A stretch of DNA of 64,000 nt, taken from positions 1 through 64,000 of the forward strand of contig CAZMTA010000010.1 of assembly GCA_964569085.1 (NCBI GenBank). The letters are read 5' to 3'. This stretch comes from JAJCZZ01 sp964569085 (GTDB lineage Bacteria; Gemmatimonadota; Gemmatimonadetes; Longimicrobiales; Gaopeijiaceae). A program made the position numbers and the translations under genes. Shown here in pieces: positions 43,642 to 52,320 of the stretch (the first letter of the stretch is position 1; the number at the start of each line of letters is the position of its first letter). The notes below the pieces were generated by a model, which had not been told where the DNA came from, searched no databases, and saw nothing but the letters and a program-made list of their open reading frames with translations.

Positions 43642-46098
43642 CTACTCGGACCGCAGCGCCTCCATGGGCGCCACCCGGGTGGCCCGGCGCGCCGGCAGGT
43701 AGGCCGCGAAGACCGCCACGGCCGCCAGCACCCCGGCCACCGCCACGTAGGTCGCCGGGTCGGTGGCCTCCACCTCGAAGAGCAGCCCCGCGAAGAAGCG
43801 GGAGAGGAGAAGCGCGCCGACGCCGCCCAGGGCCAGGGCCCCCAGCGCCATGAACGCCCCTTCCCGGAGGACCATCCCCAGGACCTGCCCCTCCCGGGCG
43901 CCCAGCGCCATGCGGAGGCCGAACTCCCGCGTGCGCTGGCTGACCGTGAAGGCGAGGACGCCGAGGACCCCCACCGCCGCGATGAGGAGGGCCAGGAGCG
44001 CGAAGGCGCTGAAGAGGGTGGCGTTGAGCCGCTCGGGCGCGATGTCCTCGGCCCGGAGGTCGTCCAGCGTCGCCACGTTGTCCACGGGCCGCTCGGCGTC
44101 GTGCCGGGCCACCACCTCGGCCACGTGACGCGCCACCGGTCCGGCGTCGCCCGTGGTGCGGACGAGGACCGTGTTGCCCGGGAAGGCCTGGTCGCTGAAG
44201 CGATACACGACGTGCACGGTCCCCGGGCGGGCCACCCCGAACTCCTTGGAGTCCTCGGCCACGCCCACGATGCGGGCCCAGCTCCCCCACGTCCCGTCGA
44301 ACTGACGCTGCCGGATGCGGCGACCCAGGGGGTCCTCGCCGGCGAAGTACGCGTCGGCCATCCCCTTGCCCAGGATCACCGACGGCTCGTCGGCGTCGGG
44401 CACGTCGTCCACCCCGAAGCCCCGACCCCGCACCAGGGAGAGCCCCACCGTCTCGAAGTACGTCCGGCTCACCGACGTGACGGAGGCCATGGGGCTGGCC
44501 TCGCCCTCCTCGCTCCGTCCTTCGACCTGGAAGCTCATGCTCATGAGCATGACGTCGGGATCGAAGGGCGTGCGGCTCGAGTAGGCCACTTCCTGCACCC
44601 CCGGGAACATGCGGGTGGAGGCCACCACCTCGTCCATGAGCGCCCGGTCCTCCTCCGGGGGGAGGCCGGTGAAGTTCGGCGCCTCCATGGCCACCACGCT
44701 CTCGGTGTCCAGCCCCACGTCCACCCGGGACAGGTTCACCAGGCTCCGCACCAGGAGCCCGGCCCCGATGAGGAGGGTGAAGGAGAGGGCGAGCTGGCTC
44801 ACCACCAGGGCGCGCTGGAGCTGCTTCCGGGGCAGGCCCACCCCGCCCCGGGCCCCCGAGGCCGCCCCCGAGGCGCTCCCGAGCCCCCGAACGCCGGGCA
44901 GCGAGGGGGCCCACGCCAGGACCAGCGCCACCGCCACGGCCACCGCCACCGTGAACGCCAGGACCGGGAGGTCCACGGCGATCTCCCCGGTGCGCACCGT
45001 GAAGCGGTTGGCGTACTCCACCAGGAGGTCCAGGCCGAAGACGGCCAGGACCAGCCCCAGGCCGGCGCCGGCCAGGGAGACGACGAGGTTCTCGGTGAGG
45101 AGCTGCCTCCGGAGGCGGCCCCGCCCGGCCCCCAGGGCCGCCCGGATGGAGAGCTCCTTCTCCCGGCGCACCAGGCGGGTCAGCGTCAGGTTGGCCACGT
45201 TGGCGCACGCCAGGAGGAGCACCATGGCCACCGTCCCCATGAGGAGGAGGAAGGTGGGCCGGGCGTCCCGGGTGAGCTCCTCCTGCCAGAGCGTGGCGGT
45301 GACGCCCATGCCGAGGCGCTCGGGGTAGGCGTCGGGGAAGGTCTCGGCCTGGGCCCGATGCAGCGAGGCCAGCTCCGAGCGGGCCTCCTCCACCGTCCGT
45401 CCCGGCGCCAGCCGCGCGAAGATGTCCGTCATGCGGTGGGCGCGCTGGTCCTGCATGGTGGCGCCCAGGTAGTGGTCGTTGGTGGCGTAGTTGACGAAGA
45501 AGTCCTGGCGCCGGGAGCCGGTGTAGTGGGTCCCGGGCTCCAGCACGCCCACGATGCGTGTGGCCTTGGGCTGGGAGAACGCGAAGAGGCGCACCGTCCG
45601 GCCCAGCACCCCGGGGTCGGCCCCGAAGACCCGGGTCCAGTAGTCGTGGGTGAGGACCGCCGCCGGCTCGGCCCCGTCGCCGTCGTCCTGGGGGCCCAGG
45701 ACGCGGCCCAGCGCCGGGGTCAGCCCCAGCACCGAGAAGTAGTTCGACGTCACCAGGCCGCCCACCGCCCGGTGGGGGTCGCCGTCGTCGGGCACCACGT
45801 TGAACTGCCAGTCCCCGTACTCGACCACCTCGTCCAGGGTGCGCGCGGCCTCCCGGTAGTCCTGAACCTCCTGGAAGGAGAAGGACATGTTGGGCACGCC
45901 GGCCTGACGGGCCGGCTGGCGCACGTACAGGATCCGGTCGGCGTCCTGGTACGGCAGGGGCGCCAGGAGCACCCCGTTGACCACGCTGAAGATGGCCGTG
46001 TTGAGCCCGATCCCCAGGCCCAGGGTGAGCACGAACGCCAGGGTGTAGCCCGGCGTGCGCACGAGGCTGCGGATCGCGAACCGCACGTTCTTCGTCAT
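43642..46098 (-). CDS. ADOP-type MacB/FtsX-like ABC permease
   Basis: This 818-residue permease has the layout of the acidobacterial duplicated orphan permease (ADOP) family. The first membrane helix follows AIRSLVRTPGYTLAFV. Then come a large MacB-type outside domain (about 45-280), an FtsX module (about 285-400), a second outside domain (about 455-670) and a final FtsX module (about 690-818) ending RRATRVAPMEALRSE. No ATPase gene is adjacent, as is usual for orphan members. It is likely a mechanotransmitting or export partner of an unlinked MacB-type ATPase. Confidence 0.85.
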   Translation of the reverse strand: MTKNVRFAIRSLVRTPGYTLAFVLTLGLGIGLNTAIFSVVNGVLLAPLPYQDADRILYVRQPARQAGVPNMSFSFQEVQDYREAARTLDEVVEYGDWQFNVVPDDGDPHRAVGGLVTSNYFSVLGLTPALGRVLGPQDDGDGAEPAAVLTHDYWTRVFGADPGVLGRTVRLFAFSQPKATRIVGVLEPGTHYTGSRRQDFFVNYATNDHYLGATMQDQRAHRMTDIFARLAPGRTVEEARSELASLHRAQAETFPDAYPERLGMGVTATLWQEELTRDARPTFLLLMGTVAMVLLLACANVANLTLTRLVRREKELSIRAALGAGRGRLRRQLLTENLVVSLAGAGLGLVLAVFGLDLLVEYANRFTVRTGEIAVDLPVLAFTVAVAVAVALVLAWAPSLPGVRGLGSASGAASGARGGVGLPRKQLQRALVVSQLALSFTLLIGAGLLVRSLVNLSRVDVGLDTESVVAMEAPNFTGLPPEEDRALMDEVVASTRMFPGVQEVAYSSRTPFDPDVMLMSMSFQVEGRSEEGEASPMASVTSVSRTYFETVGLSLVRGRGFGVDDVPDADEPSVILGKGMADAYFAGEDPLGRRIRQRQFDGTWGSWARIVGVAEDSKEFGVARPGTVHVVYRFSDQAFPGNTVLVRTTGDAGPVARHVAEVVARHDAERPVDNVATLDDLRAEDIAPERLNATLFSAFALLALLIAAVGVLGVLAFTVSQRTREFGLRMALGAREGQVLGMVLREGAFMALGALALGGVGALLLSRFFAGLLFEVEATDPATYVAVAGVLAAVAVFAAYLPARRATRVAPMEALRSE

Positions 46099-46180
46099 CG
46101 TCCCCTCCCCTCCCGTGTGGGTTCTTCCCTCTCCCGTCCCGCTCCGGAGGGCGGCCCCTGCCGCCCCTCCGTCCCCGCGC

Positions 46181-47107
46181 TCAGCCCCGCCGGGCCTCCA
46201 TGTGGTAGCCCAGGAGCTTGTAGACCAGCTTGGCCACGAGGAAGTCGGGCGCGTGGAGCCCCGGCGTCGGCGCCAGCTCCACCACGTCCGCCGCCACCAC
46301 GTTTCGCTCCCGGAAGACGCGGCGCAAGAACTTCAGCGTCGGATACCACGTGCCGCCCCCCGGCTCCGGGGTGCCCGTGGAGGGCACCAGCGACGGGTCG
46401 AAGTAGTCCACGTCGAAGGTCAGGTAGACGGTGTCGCCCAGCGCCTCCAGCGCGCGGTCCATCCAGCCCTCGCCCTCCTGCATCTCCTCCGCCCAGACGA
46501 TGGTGGAGGCGTCGGCGGTTCGGGAGAGCGCGACCTCCTCCCGGTCGGCGGCGCGGATCCCCACCGCCACCACGTCGGCCTCGGGGAGGACCCGGGCCAT
46601 GGCGGAGGCGTGGGAGTAGGGCGTGCCCTCGTACTGGGGCCGCAGGTCCGAGTGGGCGTCCATCTGGAGGACCGACAGCCGGCCCGGCGCCCGCTTGGCC
46701 TGCTCCAGGATCGCCGGCGAGGACACCGCGTGCTCCCCGCCGAGGAGGACCAGGAAGCGACCCTCCACGACCTCGACGATCCGGCCGTAGGCGTGCTGGA
46801 GCTCGTCCATGGCCTCCTGGGCTCCCGCGCGGGTGAGGTCCAGGGAAGGCAGCGTGTGGACCCCCAGCTCGGCGCCCGGCTCGGCGTCCAGCTCCTGGTC
46901 GTAGAGCTCGATGTAGCGGGACGCCTCGAGGATGGCCCCCGGCCCCCGGCGCGTGCCGCCGCCGTACGAGGTGGTGGACTCCCAGGGCACGGGGAGGATG
47001 ACCGCCCCGGCGTTCTCGAGCTCGGAGGGCGGGCCGTCCAGCCCCAGGAACCCGTGGGGGAGCTCCCAGGGGAGGTCGGCCAGGGCGTCGTGCACGCGGC
47101 CGCTCAT
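46181..47107 (-). CDS. speB: Agmatinase/ureohydrolase
   Basis: This 308-residue member of the arginase/agmatinase family has the manganese ligands GGEHAV, DAHSD and DVDYFDPS, all intact. Text such as VILPVPWESTTSYGGGTRRGP and SVLQMDAHSDLRPQY (parts) fits agmatinase, which gives putrescine and urea, more than arginase. It is coupled to fur upstream (four-base overlap). With no arginine decarboxylase nearby, substrate choice remains an inference. Confidence 0.85.
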   Translation of the reverse strand: MSGRVHDALADLPWELPHGFLGLDGPPSELENAGAVILPVPWESTTSYGGGTRRGPGAILEASRYIELYDQELDAEPGAELGVHTLPSLDLTRAGAQEAMDELQHAYGRIVEVVEGRFLVLLGGEHAVSSPAILEQAKRAPGRLSVLQMDAHSDLRPQYEGTPYSHASAMARVLPEADVVAVGIRAADREEVALSRTADASTIVWAEEMQEGEGWMDRALEALGDTVYLTFDVDYFDPSLVPSTGTPEPGGGTWYPTLKFLRRVFRERNVVAADVVELAPTPGLHAPDFLVAKLVYKLLGYHMEARRG

Positions 47108-47604
47108 ACCGTCTCGATGGGGCAGGAGAGACCGTCGTCGGGGAGGGAGACCCCGGCCTCGTGGCACTCCTTGCACAGCCCGTAGATCTCCAGGCGATGG
47201 CGCTGGGGCACGAAGCCCAGCTCCCTCCGGACCCGGGCCTCGACCTCGCCGACCTCGGGGCTCCGGAACTCCTGGACCTTGCCACACTCCAGGCAGATGA
47301 CGTGCTCGTGCTGGGGCTGGCGGGAGAGGCGGTGCTCGTAGCGCTTGAAGCCCTCGCCGAAGTCGTGCTCCTCGACCAGGCGGCTCTTCACGAGGAGGTC
47401 GAGGGTCCGATAGATCGTGGCCTTCCCGATGCGGTCGCCCCGCTCCCGGAGGCGGCCCTCGATCTCGTCCACCGAGAGGTGCTCCTCGGAGGTGAAGACG
47501 ACCTCGGCCACGGCCTCCCGCTGGTGGGTCACCGGAAGGCCCTGCTCGCGCAGGTAGCGCCCGAAGAGGCGGATGAAGGGGGTCGTCTGGGGCGTGCTCG
47601 TCAC
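47104..47604 (-). CDS. Fur-family metalloregulator
   Basis: This 166-residue repressor has a winged helix (about 10-85; FTSEEHLSVDEIE and GKATIYRTLDLL). The metal-binding domain has HEHVICLECGKVQEF and LCKECHEAGV (structural Zn: C-x2-C twice). The sensory site HRLEIYG and the HEHVIC His residues are like Fur itself. The GTG start (47604) overlaps the unknown gene's stop as GTGA. It could sense iron or zinc/peroxide; the motifs fit Fur best. The target genes are not obvious, and I found no clear Fur box in this window. Confidence 0.88.
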   Translation of the reverse strand: MTSTPQTTPFIRLFGRYLREQGLPVTHQREAVAEVVFTSEEHLSVDEIEGRLRERGDRIGKATIYRTLDLLVKSRLVEEHDFGEGFKRYEHRLSRQPQHEHVICLECGKVQEFRSPEVGEVEARVRRELGFVPQRHRLEIYGLCKECHEAGVSLPDDGLSCPIETV

Positions 47605-48176
47605 GTCTCGGCCTCCACGGCCCGGTCGGCGTCGGCGCCGGGCTCTGGGTTCGACTCGTCCTCGTCGGGGGCGGGCGCGGGGTCCTCCCCGGTCTCCTCC
47701 TCGGCCGCCGGCTCCGCGGCCGGCTCGGGCTCCAGGAGCTCCGGGTCGAACTCCTCCAGGAGCTCACGGAACGCCTCGGGATCGCCTTCCAGCACGACCT
47801 GTCGGGCGTCGGCCTGGTTCTCGCCGGCGCGCCGCACCACGCCCTCCATGACCCGGGGGAGGAGCTCCGGGGGGGCGTCCCCCTCCTCGCTGAGGGTGGG
47901 GCGCACCTCGAGCTCCAGCCCGGAGCGCACCGCCAGGTAGGCCAGCGTGATCACCCGCCGCCGCTCCCCCTCGTCGAGGTAGAGGCTGGCCGTGACCAGG
48001 CCCCGCTCCCGCCGCCCGTTGCGCAGGGGCGGGAAGATCCAGAGCCGGTCCACGCGCTCCGCGCCGATCTCCCGTCGAAGGTGCTGGAGCGTGCGGGGGA
48101 GGGCCTCGGGAACCCCCGGGTCCTCGTCCCGGCCGTCCCCGGCCTCCCGGCCCTCCTGCATACGTCCGCCGCTCAT
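47601..48176 (-). CDS. Uncharacterised acidic protein between nrnA and fur
   Basis: This 191-residue protein starts at an ATG that overlaps the nrnA stop (ATGA). Residues about 20-130 form a compact alpha/beta region (LQHLRREIGAERVDRLWIFPP, partly, then VTASLYLDEGERRRVITLAY). After about residue 135 it becomes Glu/Pro/Ala-rich and acidic (EPAAEPAAEEETGEDPAPAP, partly). I recognise no domain. Its conserved-looking core and tight coupling on both sides suggest a function linked to nrnA or fur. Confidence 0.65.
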   Translation of the reverse strand: MSGGRMQEGREAGDGRDEDPGVPEALPRTLQHLRREIGAERVDRLWIFPPLRNGRRERGLVTASLYLDEGERRRVITLAYLAVRSGLELEVRPTLSEEGDAPPELLPRVMEGVVRRAGENQADARQVVLEGDPEAFRELLEEFDPELLEPEPAAEPAAEEETGEDPAPAPDEDESNPEPGADADRAVEAET

Positions 48177-49207
48177 GCAGGTTCCTCGCCGCCGAGCTCC
48201 GCCCGGACGGCCTTCCGGGTCTCCTCCAGGACCTCCTCCACCGCCCGGTCCATGGGGCCGGGGAGCATGCATCCCGACGCCTTCACGTGTCCGCCCCCGC
48301 CCCAGGTCCGGGCGAGCCGGTTCACGTCCAGGGGCCCGTTGGAGCGGAAGCTCACCTTGATCTCGCCGGAGTTGCTGGACCGGAAGAGGAGCCCCACGTG
48401 GGCGCCCTCGATCCCCCGGGGCACGTCCACCATCCCCTCCAGGTCGTCGGGCTGGGCGTCCAGCGCCCGGAACGCGTCGGTGGGCACGCGCATCCAGGCG
48501 ATCCCGTGCTCCTCGTCGTGCTCCAGCGTGGCCAGGGCGGCCTCGAGCAACCGGTACTTCCGCACCGGCGCGGAGCCGTAGATGCGGGAGTAGAGGTCCT
48601 CCGGGTCCGCGCCCCGCTGGATGAGCTCGGCCGCCACGCGATGGCACGCCGGGGTGGCGTTGGAGAAACGGAAGGAGCCCGTGTCGGTGAGGATGGCCAC
48701 GTACATGCCGTCCACGGCGGCGGGATCCCACGGCCCGTCGGCGTCGAGGAAGACGTCGTAGATGAGCTCGCCGGTGGCGCACGCCTCGGGGTCCCGGAGC
48801 GAGATGCCGCCCAGGGGGTGGTCGCCGGGGGGGTGGTGGTCCACCACCACGGTCTTCAGGTCCCGGATCATGGAGCGGAGGCGCCCGATGCGGGGGACCT
48901 CGCCGGTGTCCAGCACGACGGCCAGGTCCGCCTGGGCGCACACGTCCCGGGCCTCCTCGGAGCCGGCGGGCAGGATCCAGCGCTCGTCGGGCACCAGGAA
49001 GCGGAAGGCGTCGGGGAAGGGCGTGGGGTTCACGATGTACGCCTCGGCTCCGTTGGCACGGAGCCAGGACGCGACCGCCACCTCGCACCCGGCCCCGTCG
49101 CCGTCGGCGTTGAGGTGGGTCGTGAGAACGGTCTTCCGCGAGGCCATGAGGGCGTTGCGGACGGCGCGCACGGCCGAGCGACGGGCCGGGGGCGTCGAAT
49201 AGCTCAA
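48173..49207 (-). CDS. nrnA: DHH-family phosphoesterase (NrnA-type nanoRNase/pAp phosphatase)
   Basis: This 344-residue protein has a DHH domain with HLNADGDGAGCE (the first DxD), VVVDHHPPGDHP (DHH motif) and later TDTGSFRFSNATP. The C-terminal DHHA1 domain ends GGGGHVKASGC. NrnA enzymes degrade 2-5-nt RNAs and pAp. The start is TTG at 49207 with GAGGAG five bases before it. A later ATG would cut the first helix. It is the first gene of a four-gene overlapping run to speB. The 240 bases upstream (49208-49447) hold only a short direct repeat, ggtcgggcgt. Confidence 0.87.
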   Translation of the reverse strand: MSYSTPPARRSAVRAVRNALMASRKTVLTTHLNADGDGAGCEVAVASWLRANGAEAYIVNPTPFPDAFRFLVPDERWILPAGSEEARDVCAQADLAVVLDTGEVPRIGRLRSMIRDLKTVVVDHHPPGDHPLGGISLRDPEACATGELIYDVFLDADGPWDPAAVDGMYVAILTDTGSFRFSNATPACHRVAAELIQRGADPEDLYSRIYGSAPVRKYRLLEAALATLEHDEEHGIAWMRVPTDAFRALDAQPDDLEGMVDVPRGIEGAHVGLLFRSSNSGEIKVSFRSNGPLDVNRLARTWGGGGHVKASGCMLPGPMDRAVEEVLEETRKAVRAELGGEEPA

Positions 49208-49447
49208 CGGGGCTCCTCACCGGGAGGGACGGGGCTGGAGGGACGCGGCGTCCGCGCCCCGGGGAAAGCTACCCAAACCGGGCGGCGGGTCGCCACCGGG
49301 GGGAGGGGCGGGCCGCTGGTGGCACCCCGGGGGCGCCGGTCGGGGACGGGGTGGTCGGGCGTGGTCGGGCGTGGTCCCCGTGCCCCCGCCCGCCCGGGGA
49401 AGCTGGCCCCGGCCCCGGGACCGGAGGATGGCCCGACGGGCCGCCCG

Positions 49448-50716
49448 TCAGGGGCCCGGGGCCCCCGGGAGCTTCTTCCGCACCTTGGCCCAGGTGGACG
49501 CCAGGTGGACCCAGTGGGGCGCGGTGGTGCCGCCGGTGGTGGCGGAGCGCAGCGCGGCGCGCAGCCCCTCGGCGGTGTTGGGGTGGTCCGGCATCTCGAT
49601 CCACGCCCCGCCCAGCTCGCCCACGGTGTGGGCGTCGGAGCCGGCGCCGCGGAGGCGCCCGTGGCGCCCGGCCAGATCCTGGGCCGGGGCGTTCAGCCGG
49701 CCGGGATGCATGCGGGCGTTGAAGACCTCCACCACGTCCACCCGCTCCGCCAGCTCGTCGGCGTGCTTCCCGCCCCCACCCTTCCCGCCGGCGTAGGGGT
49801 GGGGAAGGTACGCCACGCCGCCCTGGTCGCGGATCCGGTCGATGGTCTCGTGCATGGGGGTGCCCCCGGGAATGAGCTCGGTGAGGTGGAGCCCGATGAC
49901 GTCGATGCGCTCGGCGGTCTTCACCTCCTCCCCCACGATGATCTCCCCCGGGTACCGCTCCGCCATGCGCCGCGCGACCTCGATGCGGTCGTGGTCGGTG
50001 ATGGCGAAGCGCCGGTAGCCCAGCTCGCGCAGGCGGGCGCGCACCCGCTCCGGGTCCGACAGGCAGTCCCAGGACCCCCAGGTGTGGAGGTGCAGGTCCA
50101 TGCGGAGGGTCTCGACGCCGGCGCGGGCGCGGAGCGCGGCCAGGACCGCCTCCGCCCGGGCCTCCAGCTCCTCCAGGGTGCCGCCGTTGTCCACCACCAG
50201 GTCGGCCCGCGCCCGCTTCTCCGCCGGGTCCATCTGGGCCGCCATGATCCGCCGGGCCTCCTCCTCGGGGAGGCCCCGGTCCTCGATCATGCGCCGGAGG
50301 CGCTCCTCCTCGGGGGCGTCCACGACCACCGTCACGTCCACCCCGGCGTCGAGCCCGGCCTCGAAGAGGAGGGGGATCTCCGAGACCACCAGACGGTGTC
50401 CCTCGCTCCGGCGGGCGGCGATCCACTCCTCCCTGCGGGCGCGGATGAGGGGGTGGAGGATGCCCTCCAGGCGGCGGCGGGCCTCGTCGTCGTCGAAGAC
50501 CCGGCGGCGCAGCGCCCCGCGGTCCAGCGTGCCGTCGGCGGCCACGACGCCCTCGCCGAAGGCCTCCCGCACCGCGTCGAGGCCGGACGTGCCCGGCTCC
50601 ACCACCGCCCGTGCCAGCTCGTCCGCGCTCACCACCGGCACGCCCCGCTCCGCCCAGAGGGACGCCACCCGGGACTTCCCCGCGGCGACGTTCCCGGTGA
50701 GGCCCACGCTCAGCAC
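49448..50716 (-). CDS. coaE: Dephospho-CoA kinase fused to a PHP-domain phosphoesterase
   Basis: This is a single open frame of 422 residues. The N-terminal part (about 1-200) is dephospho-CoA kinase: P-loop GLTGNVAAGKS, DELARAVVEPG, HPLIRA, EIPLLFEAG and VDAPEEERLRRM, which phosphorylates dephospho-CoA in the last step of CoA synthesis. From residue 206 follows a PHP domain with MDLHLHTWGSWDC, ITDHDRIEVA, GEEVKTAERID, HPY, FNAR and GSDAHT, metal-binding residues of phosphoesterases. No stop and no good ribosome site lies between the parts. GTG start overlaps dedA by seven bases. Confidence 0.85.
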   Translation of the reverse strand: MLSVGLTGNVAAGKSRVASLWAERGVPVVSADELARAVVEPGTSGLDAVREAFGEGVVAADGTLDRGALRRRVFDDDEARRRLEGILHPLIRARREEWIAARRSEGHRLVVSEIPLLFEAGLDAGVDVTVVVDAPEEERLRRMIEDRGLPEEEARRIMAAQMDPAEKRARADLVVDNGGTLEELEARAEAVLAALRARAGVETLRMDLHLHTWGSWDCLSDPERVRARLRELGYRRFAITDHDRIEVARRMAERYPGEIIVGEEVKTAERIDVIGLHLTELIPGGTPMHETIDRIRDQGGVAYLPHPYAGGKGGGGKHADELAERVDVVEVFNARMHPGRLNAPAQDLAGRHGRLRGAGSDAHTVGELGGAWIEMPDHPNTAEGLRAALRSATTGGTTAPHWVHLASTWAKVRKKLPGAPGP

Positions 50717-51390
50717 GGGTCGCTTCCGGTCAGGGTGTCCACGGGATCGGGCGGGGCGGCTCCGGCGTCCCCGTCGGGCCGGGTCGAGCCGCTGGGTGCG
50801 CGACGCCGGACCGCCAGCCACATGACCAGCCCGACCGCCGCGAAGGCGACGGCGCCCCCCACGCCCACGATGCGGGTGGCCAGCTCCCAGCTCTCGCCGG
50901 CCAGCAGGCCCACCCCGACGTAGAGGAGCATCCACCCCACCACGCCGGGAAGCTCGTACACCAGGTAGGTGGAGAAGCGGAGGCCGCTCATGCCGGCGGC
51001 CATGGGCATCAGGGTGCGCACGAAGGAGACCAGGCGGGCCAGGGTGACGGAGTAGACCGGATGGCGGCCGAAGAAGCGGGAGACGGTGGCGTGGCGCCGA
51101 GCTACGACCCGGCCGAAGCGGCCCTCGCCGGAGAAGACCTGCTCCCCCACGGCCCGGCCGATCCAGAAGCCCACGGCGTCGCCGACCCAGCCTCCGGCCA
51201 GCGCGGCGACGACGACCTCGGCGAGGCCGATCTGCCCCTGCAGCGCCAGGACCGTGGCGATGGAGGTGGCCAGCCCGGACGGGACCACCAGCCCGGTGAC
51301 GAAGCACGTCTCCAGGACCGCCATCGTGAAGAGGAGCCAGGGCCCGTACGCCGGGAGCCACTGCTCCAGGAGAAGCGCGGAGACGTCCAA
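50710..51390 (-). CDS. DedA-family membrane protein
   Basis: This 226-residue protein has the family layout: an early helix pair, ETCFVTGLVVPSG (reentrant loop with Glu), GGWVGDAVGFWIGR, and FGRHPVYSVTLARLVSFVRTLMPMAAGMS (parts) containing the Arg-rich family motif. It ends in a Pro/Asp-rich tail. DedA proteins have been linked to membrane potential and undecaprenyl- or phospholipid-scrambling. The only start giving the full N-terminus is TTG at 51390, without a clear ribosome site. It lies 24 bases after the GspG-like gene and overlaps coaE. Confidence 0.85.
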   Translation of the reverse strand: MDVSALLLEQWLPAYGPWLLFTMAVLETCFVTGLVVPSGLATSIATVLALQGQIGLAEVVVAALAGGWVGDAVGFWIGRAVGEQVFSGEGRFGRVVARRHATVSRFFGRHPVYSVTLARLVSFVRTLMPMAAGMSGLRFSTYLVYELPGVVGWMLLYVGVGLLAGESWELATRIVGVGGAVAFAAVGLVMWLAVRRRAPSGSTRPDGDAGAAPPDPVDTLTGSDPC

Positions 51391-51414
51391 GGAGGGGCGG
51401 GCCGGAGCCCGGGG

Positions 51415-51798
51415 CTACCGGCGGCGCCGCTGGCGCGGCTCGGTCACCACGAAGTCGTCCTCGGTGGCGCGGGTCCGGTCGGGCCCGTAGGAGAGGATCC
51501 CCACCGAGTCGGCCCACACGCGCAGCTCGTAGGTGTTGCCCCAGGTGTCCTTCGTGAGCTGGTTCGAGGCGTAGCGGTAGTCGAGCCACTCCAGCCACCG
51601 CCGACGCTCCGGGAGGCGACCGGTGTTGTTCTCGTAGCCCACCACGTCCCGGGCCACCTGCCGCATCTCCTCCTGGACGTCCCACTTCACCACCGGGACC
51701 CAGAGGGGCTCGCTGGCCTCCACGAGCATGGTGCGGGAGTCCGGGAAGTAGTAGGTGACCACGATCCCGAGGATGATGAGGAGGATCAGGCGCGTCAC
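51415..51798 (-). CDS. Membrane-anchored GspG-tail-like protein
   Basis: This 127-residue protein has one N-terminal helix (MTRLILLIILGIVVTYYF, about 1-18) and a soluble part. Its end, TWGNTYELRVWADSVGILSYGPDR then EDDFVV (parts), resembles the calcium-binding end of major pseudopilin GspG (PWGNxY...SxGxDG...DD). It lacks the prepilin peptidase signature (Gly before Phe, and Glu5), so it is not an ordinary pseudopilin. The GTG at 51798 overlaps the upstream gene as GTGA, which supports that start. It is followed by dedA. Confidence 0.65.
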   Translation of the reverse strand: MTRLILLIILGIVVTYYFPDSRTMLVEASEPLWVPVVKWDVQEEMRQVARDVVGYENNTGRLPERRRWLEWLDYRYASNQLTKDTWGNTYELRVWADSVGILSYGPDRTRATEDDFVVTEPRQRRRR

Positions 51799-52058
51799 GT
51801 CGATCGCCTCCGCATGCGTCGCCTCATCTCGGACCCCCACTCGAGGAAGCGTACGAGTTGATCCTCGGGGGGGGCTGCGTCGGGGTCACCGTAGGCCGTC
51901 TCCATCCTCCAGCGCATGTAGGCCCGGGAGGGGAGGGGCAGGAAGGGGGGACGACGGTACCAGCCGCGGGCCCGGAAGGCCCACGCCGCACCCATCAGGT
52001 GGGGAATGGTCCGAGGCCGCCTCAAGGCGAGCCCGAGCATGCGCTGGTACAGAAGCAC
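51795..52058 (-). CDS. Small basic protein of unknown function
   Basis: This 87-residue protein starts at GTG (52058) with AAGGA close by. An ATG at residue 7 is an alternative. It is Arg-rich and helical (LALRRPRTIPHLMGAAWAF, then RWRMETAYG), ending RRRMRRRST. I recognise no family; it may bind membrane or nucleic acid. It is the first gene after a promoter at 52111 and overlaps the GspG-like gene. Confidence 0.55.
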   Translation of the reverse strand: MLLYQRMLGLALRRPRTIPHLMGAAWAFRARGWYRRPPFLPLPSRAYMRWRMETAYGDPDAAPPEDQLVRFLEWGSEMRRRMRRRST

Positions 52059-52110
52059 GTTCCTTGCGAGGGGAACGGTCCCCCACCCGACGGCGGGAGT
52101 CGATTCACCG

Positions 52111-52139
52111 AATCTAGGGGGCGCCTTCGTGGCTCACAA
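52111..52139 (-). promoter_or_regulatory. Promoter of the minus-strand gene run ending with coaE-PHP
   Basis: On the minus strand, TTGTGA (52139-52134) is followed after 17 bp by TAGATT (52116-52111). The start would be near 52104, about 46 bases before the first GTG. The 262-base divergent region to 52321 shows nothing else that I can name securely. Confidence 0.5.
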
Positions 52140-52320
52140 CGGTTGCCGCGAGCGCTGCCGACGCCGCGTTCCTCCCCGCGCCGCCTGGGCTTTCGAATCG
52201 TGACGGCCCCGGACGCGGGCCCGGGAGCCGACGCCGGAACGTCATTTGTTTATGGATTCGCGCGGCTCCTCGGGGCTCCGGCGGGGTAGACCCGCGCCCC
52301 CTCCCCCGCAGGAGATCCCC

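Noticed and set aside
49208..49447. Direct repeat ggtcgggcgt x2 in the nrnA-CoaE interval as a possible repeat element
   Set aside because: Only two adjacent 10-base copies in very GC-rich DNA. This is compatible with slippage; no further structure seen.
52190..52320. Plus-strand promoter in the TTTGTTTATGGATT stretch before the DUF255 gene
   Set aside because: An AT-rich -10-like block is present, but I find no -35 at a suitable distance.
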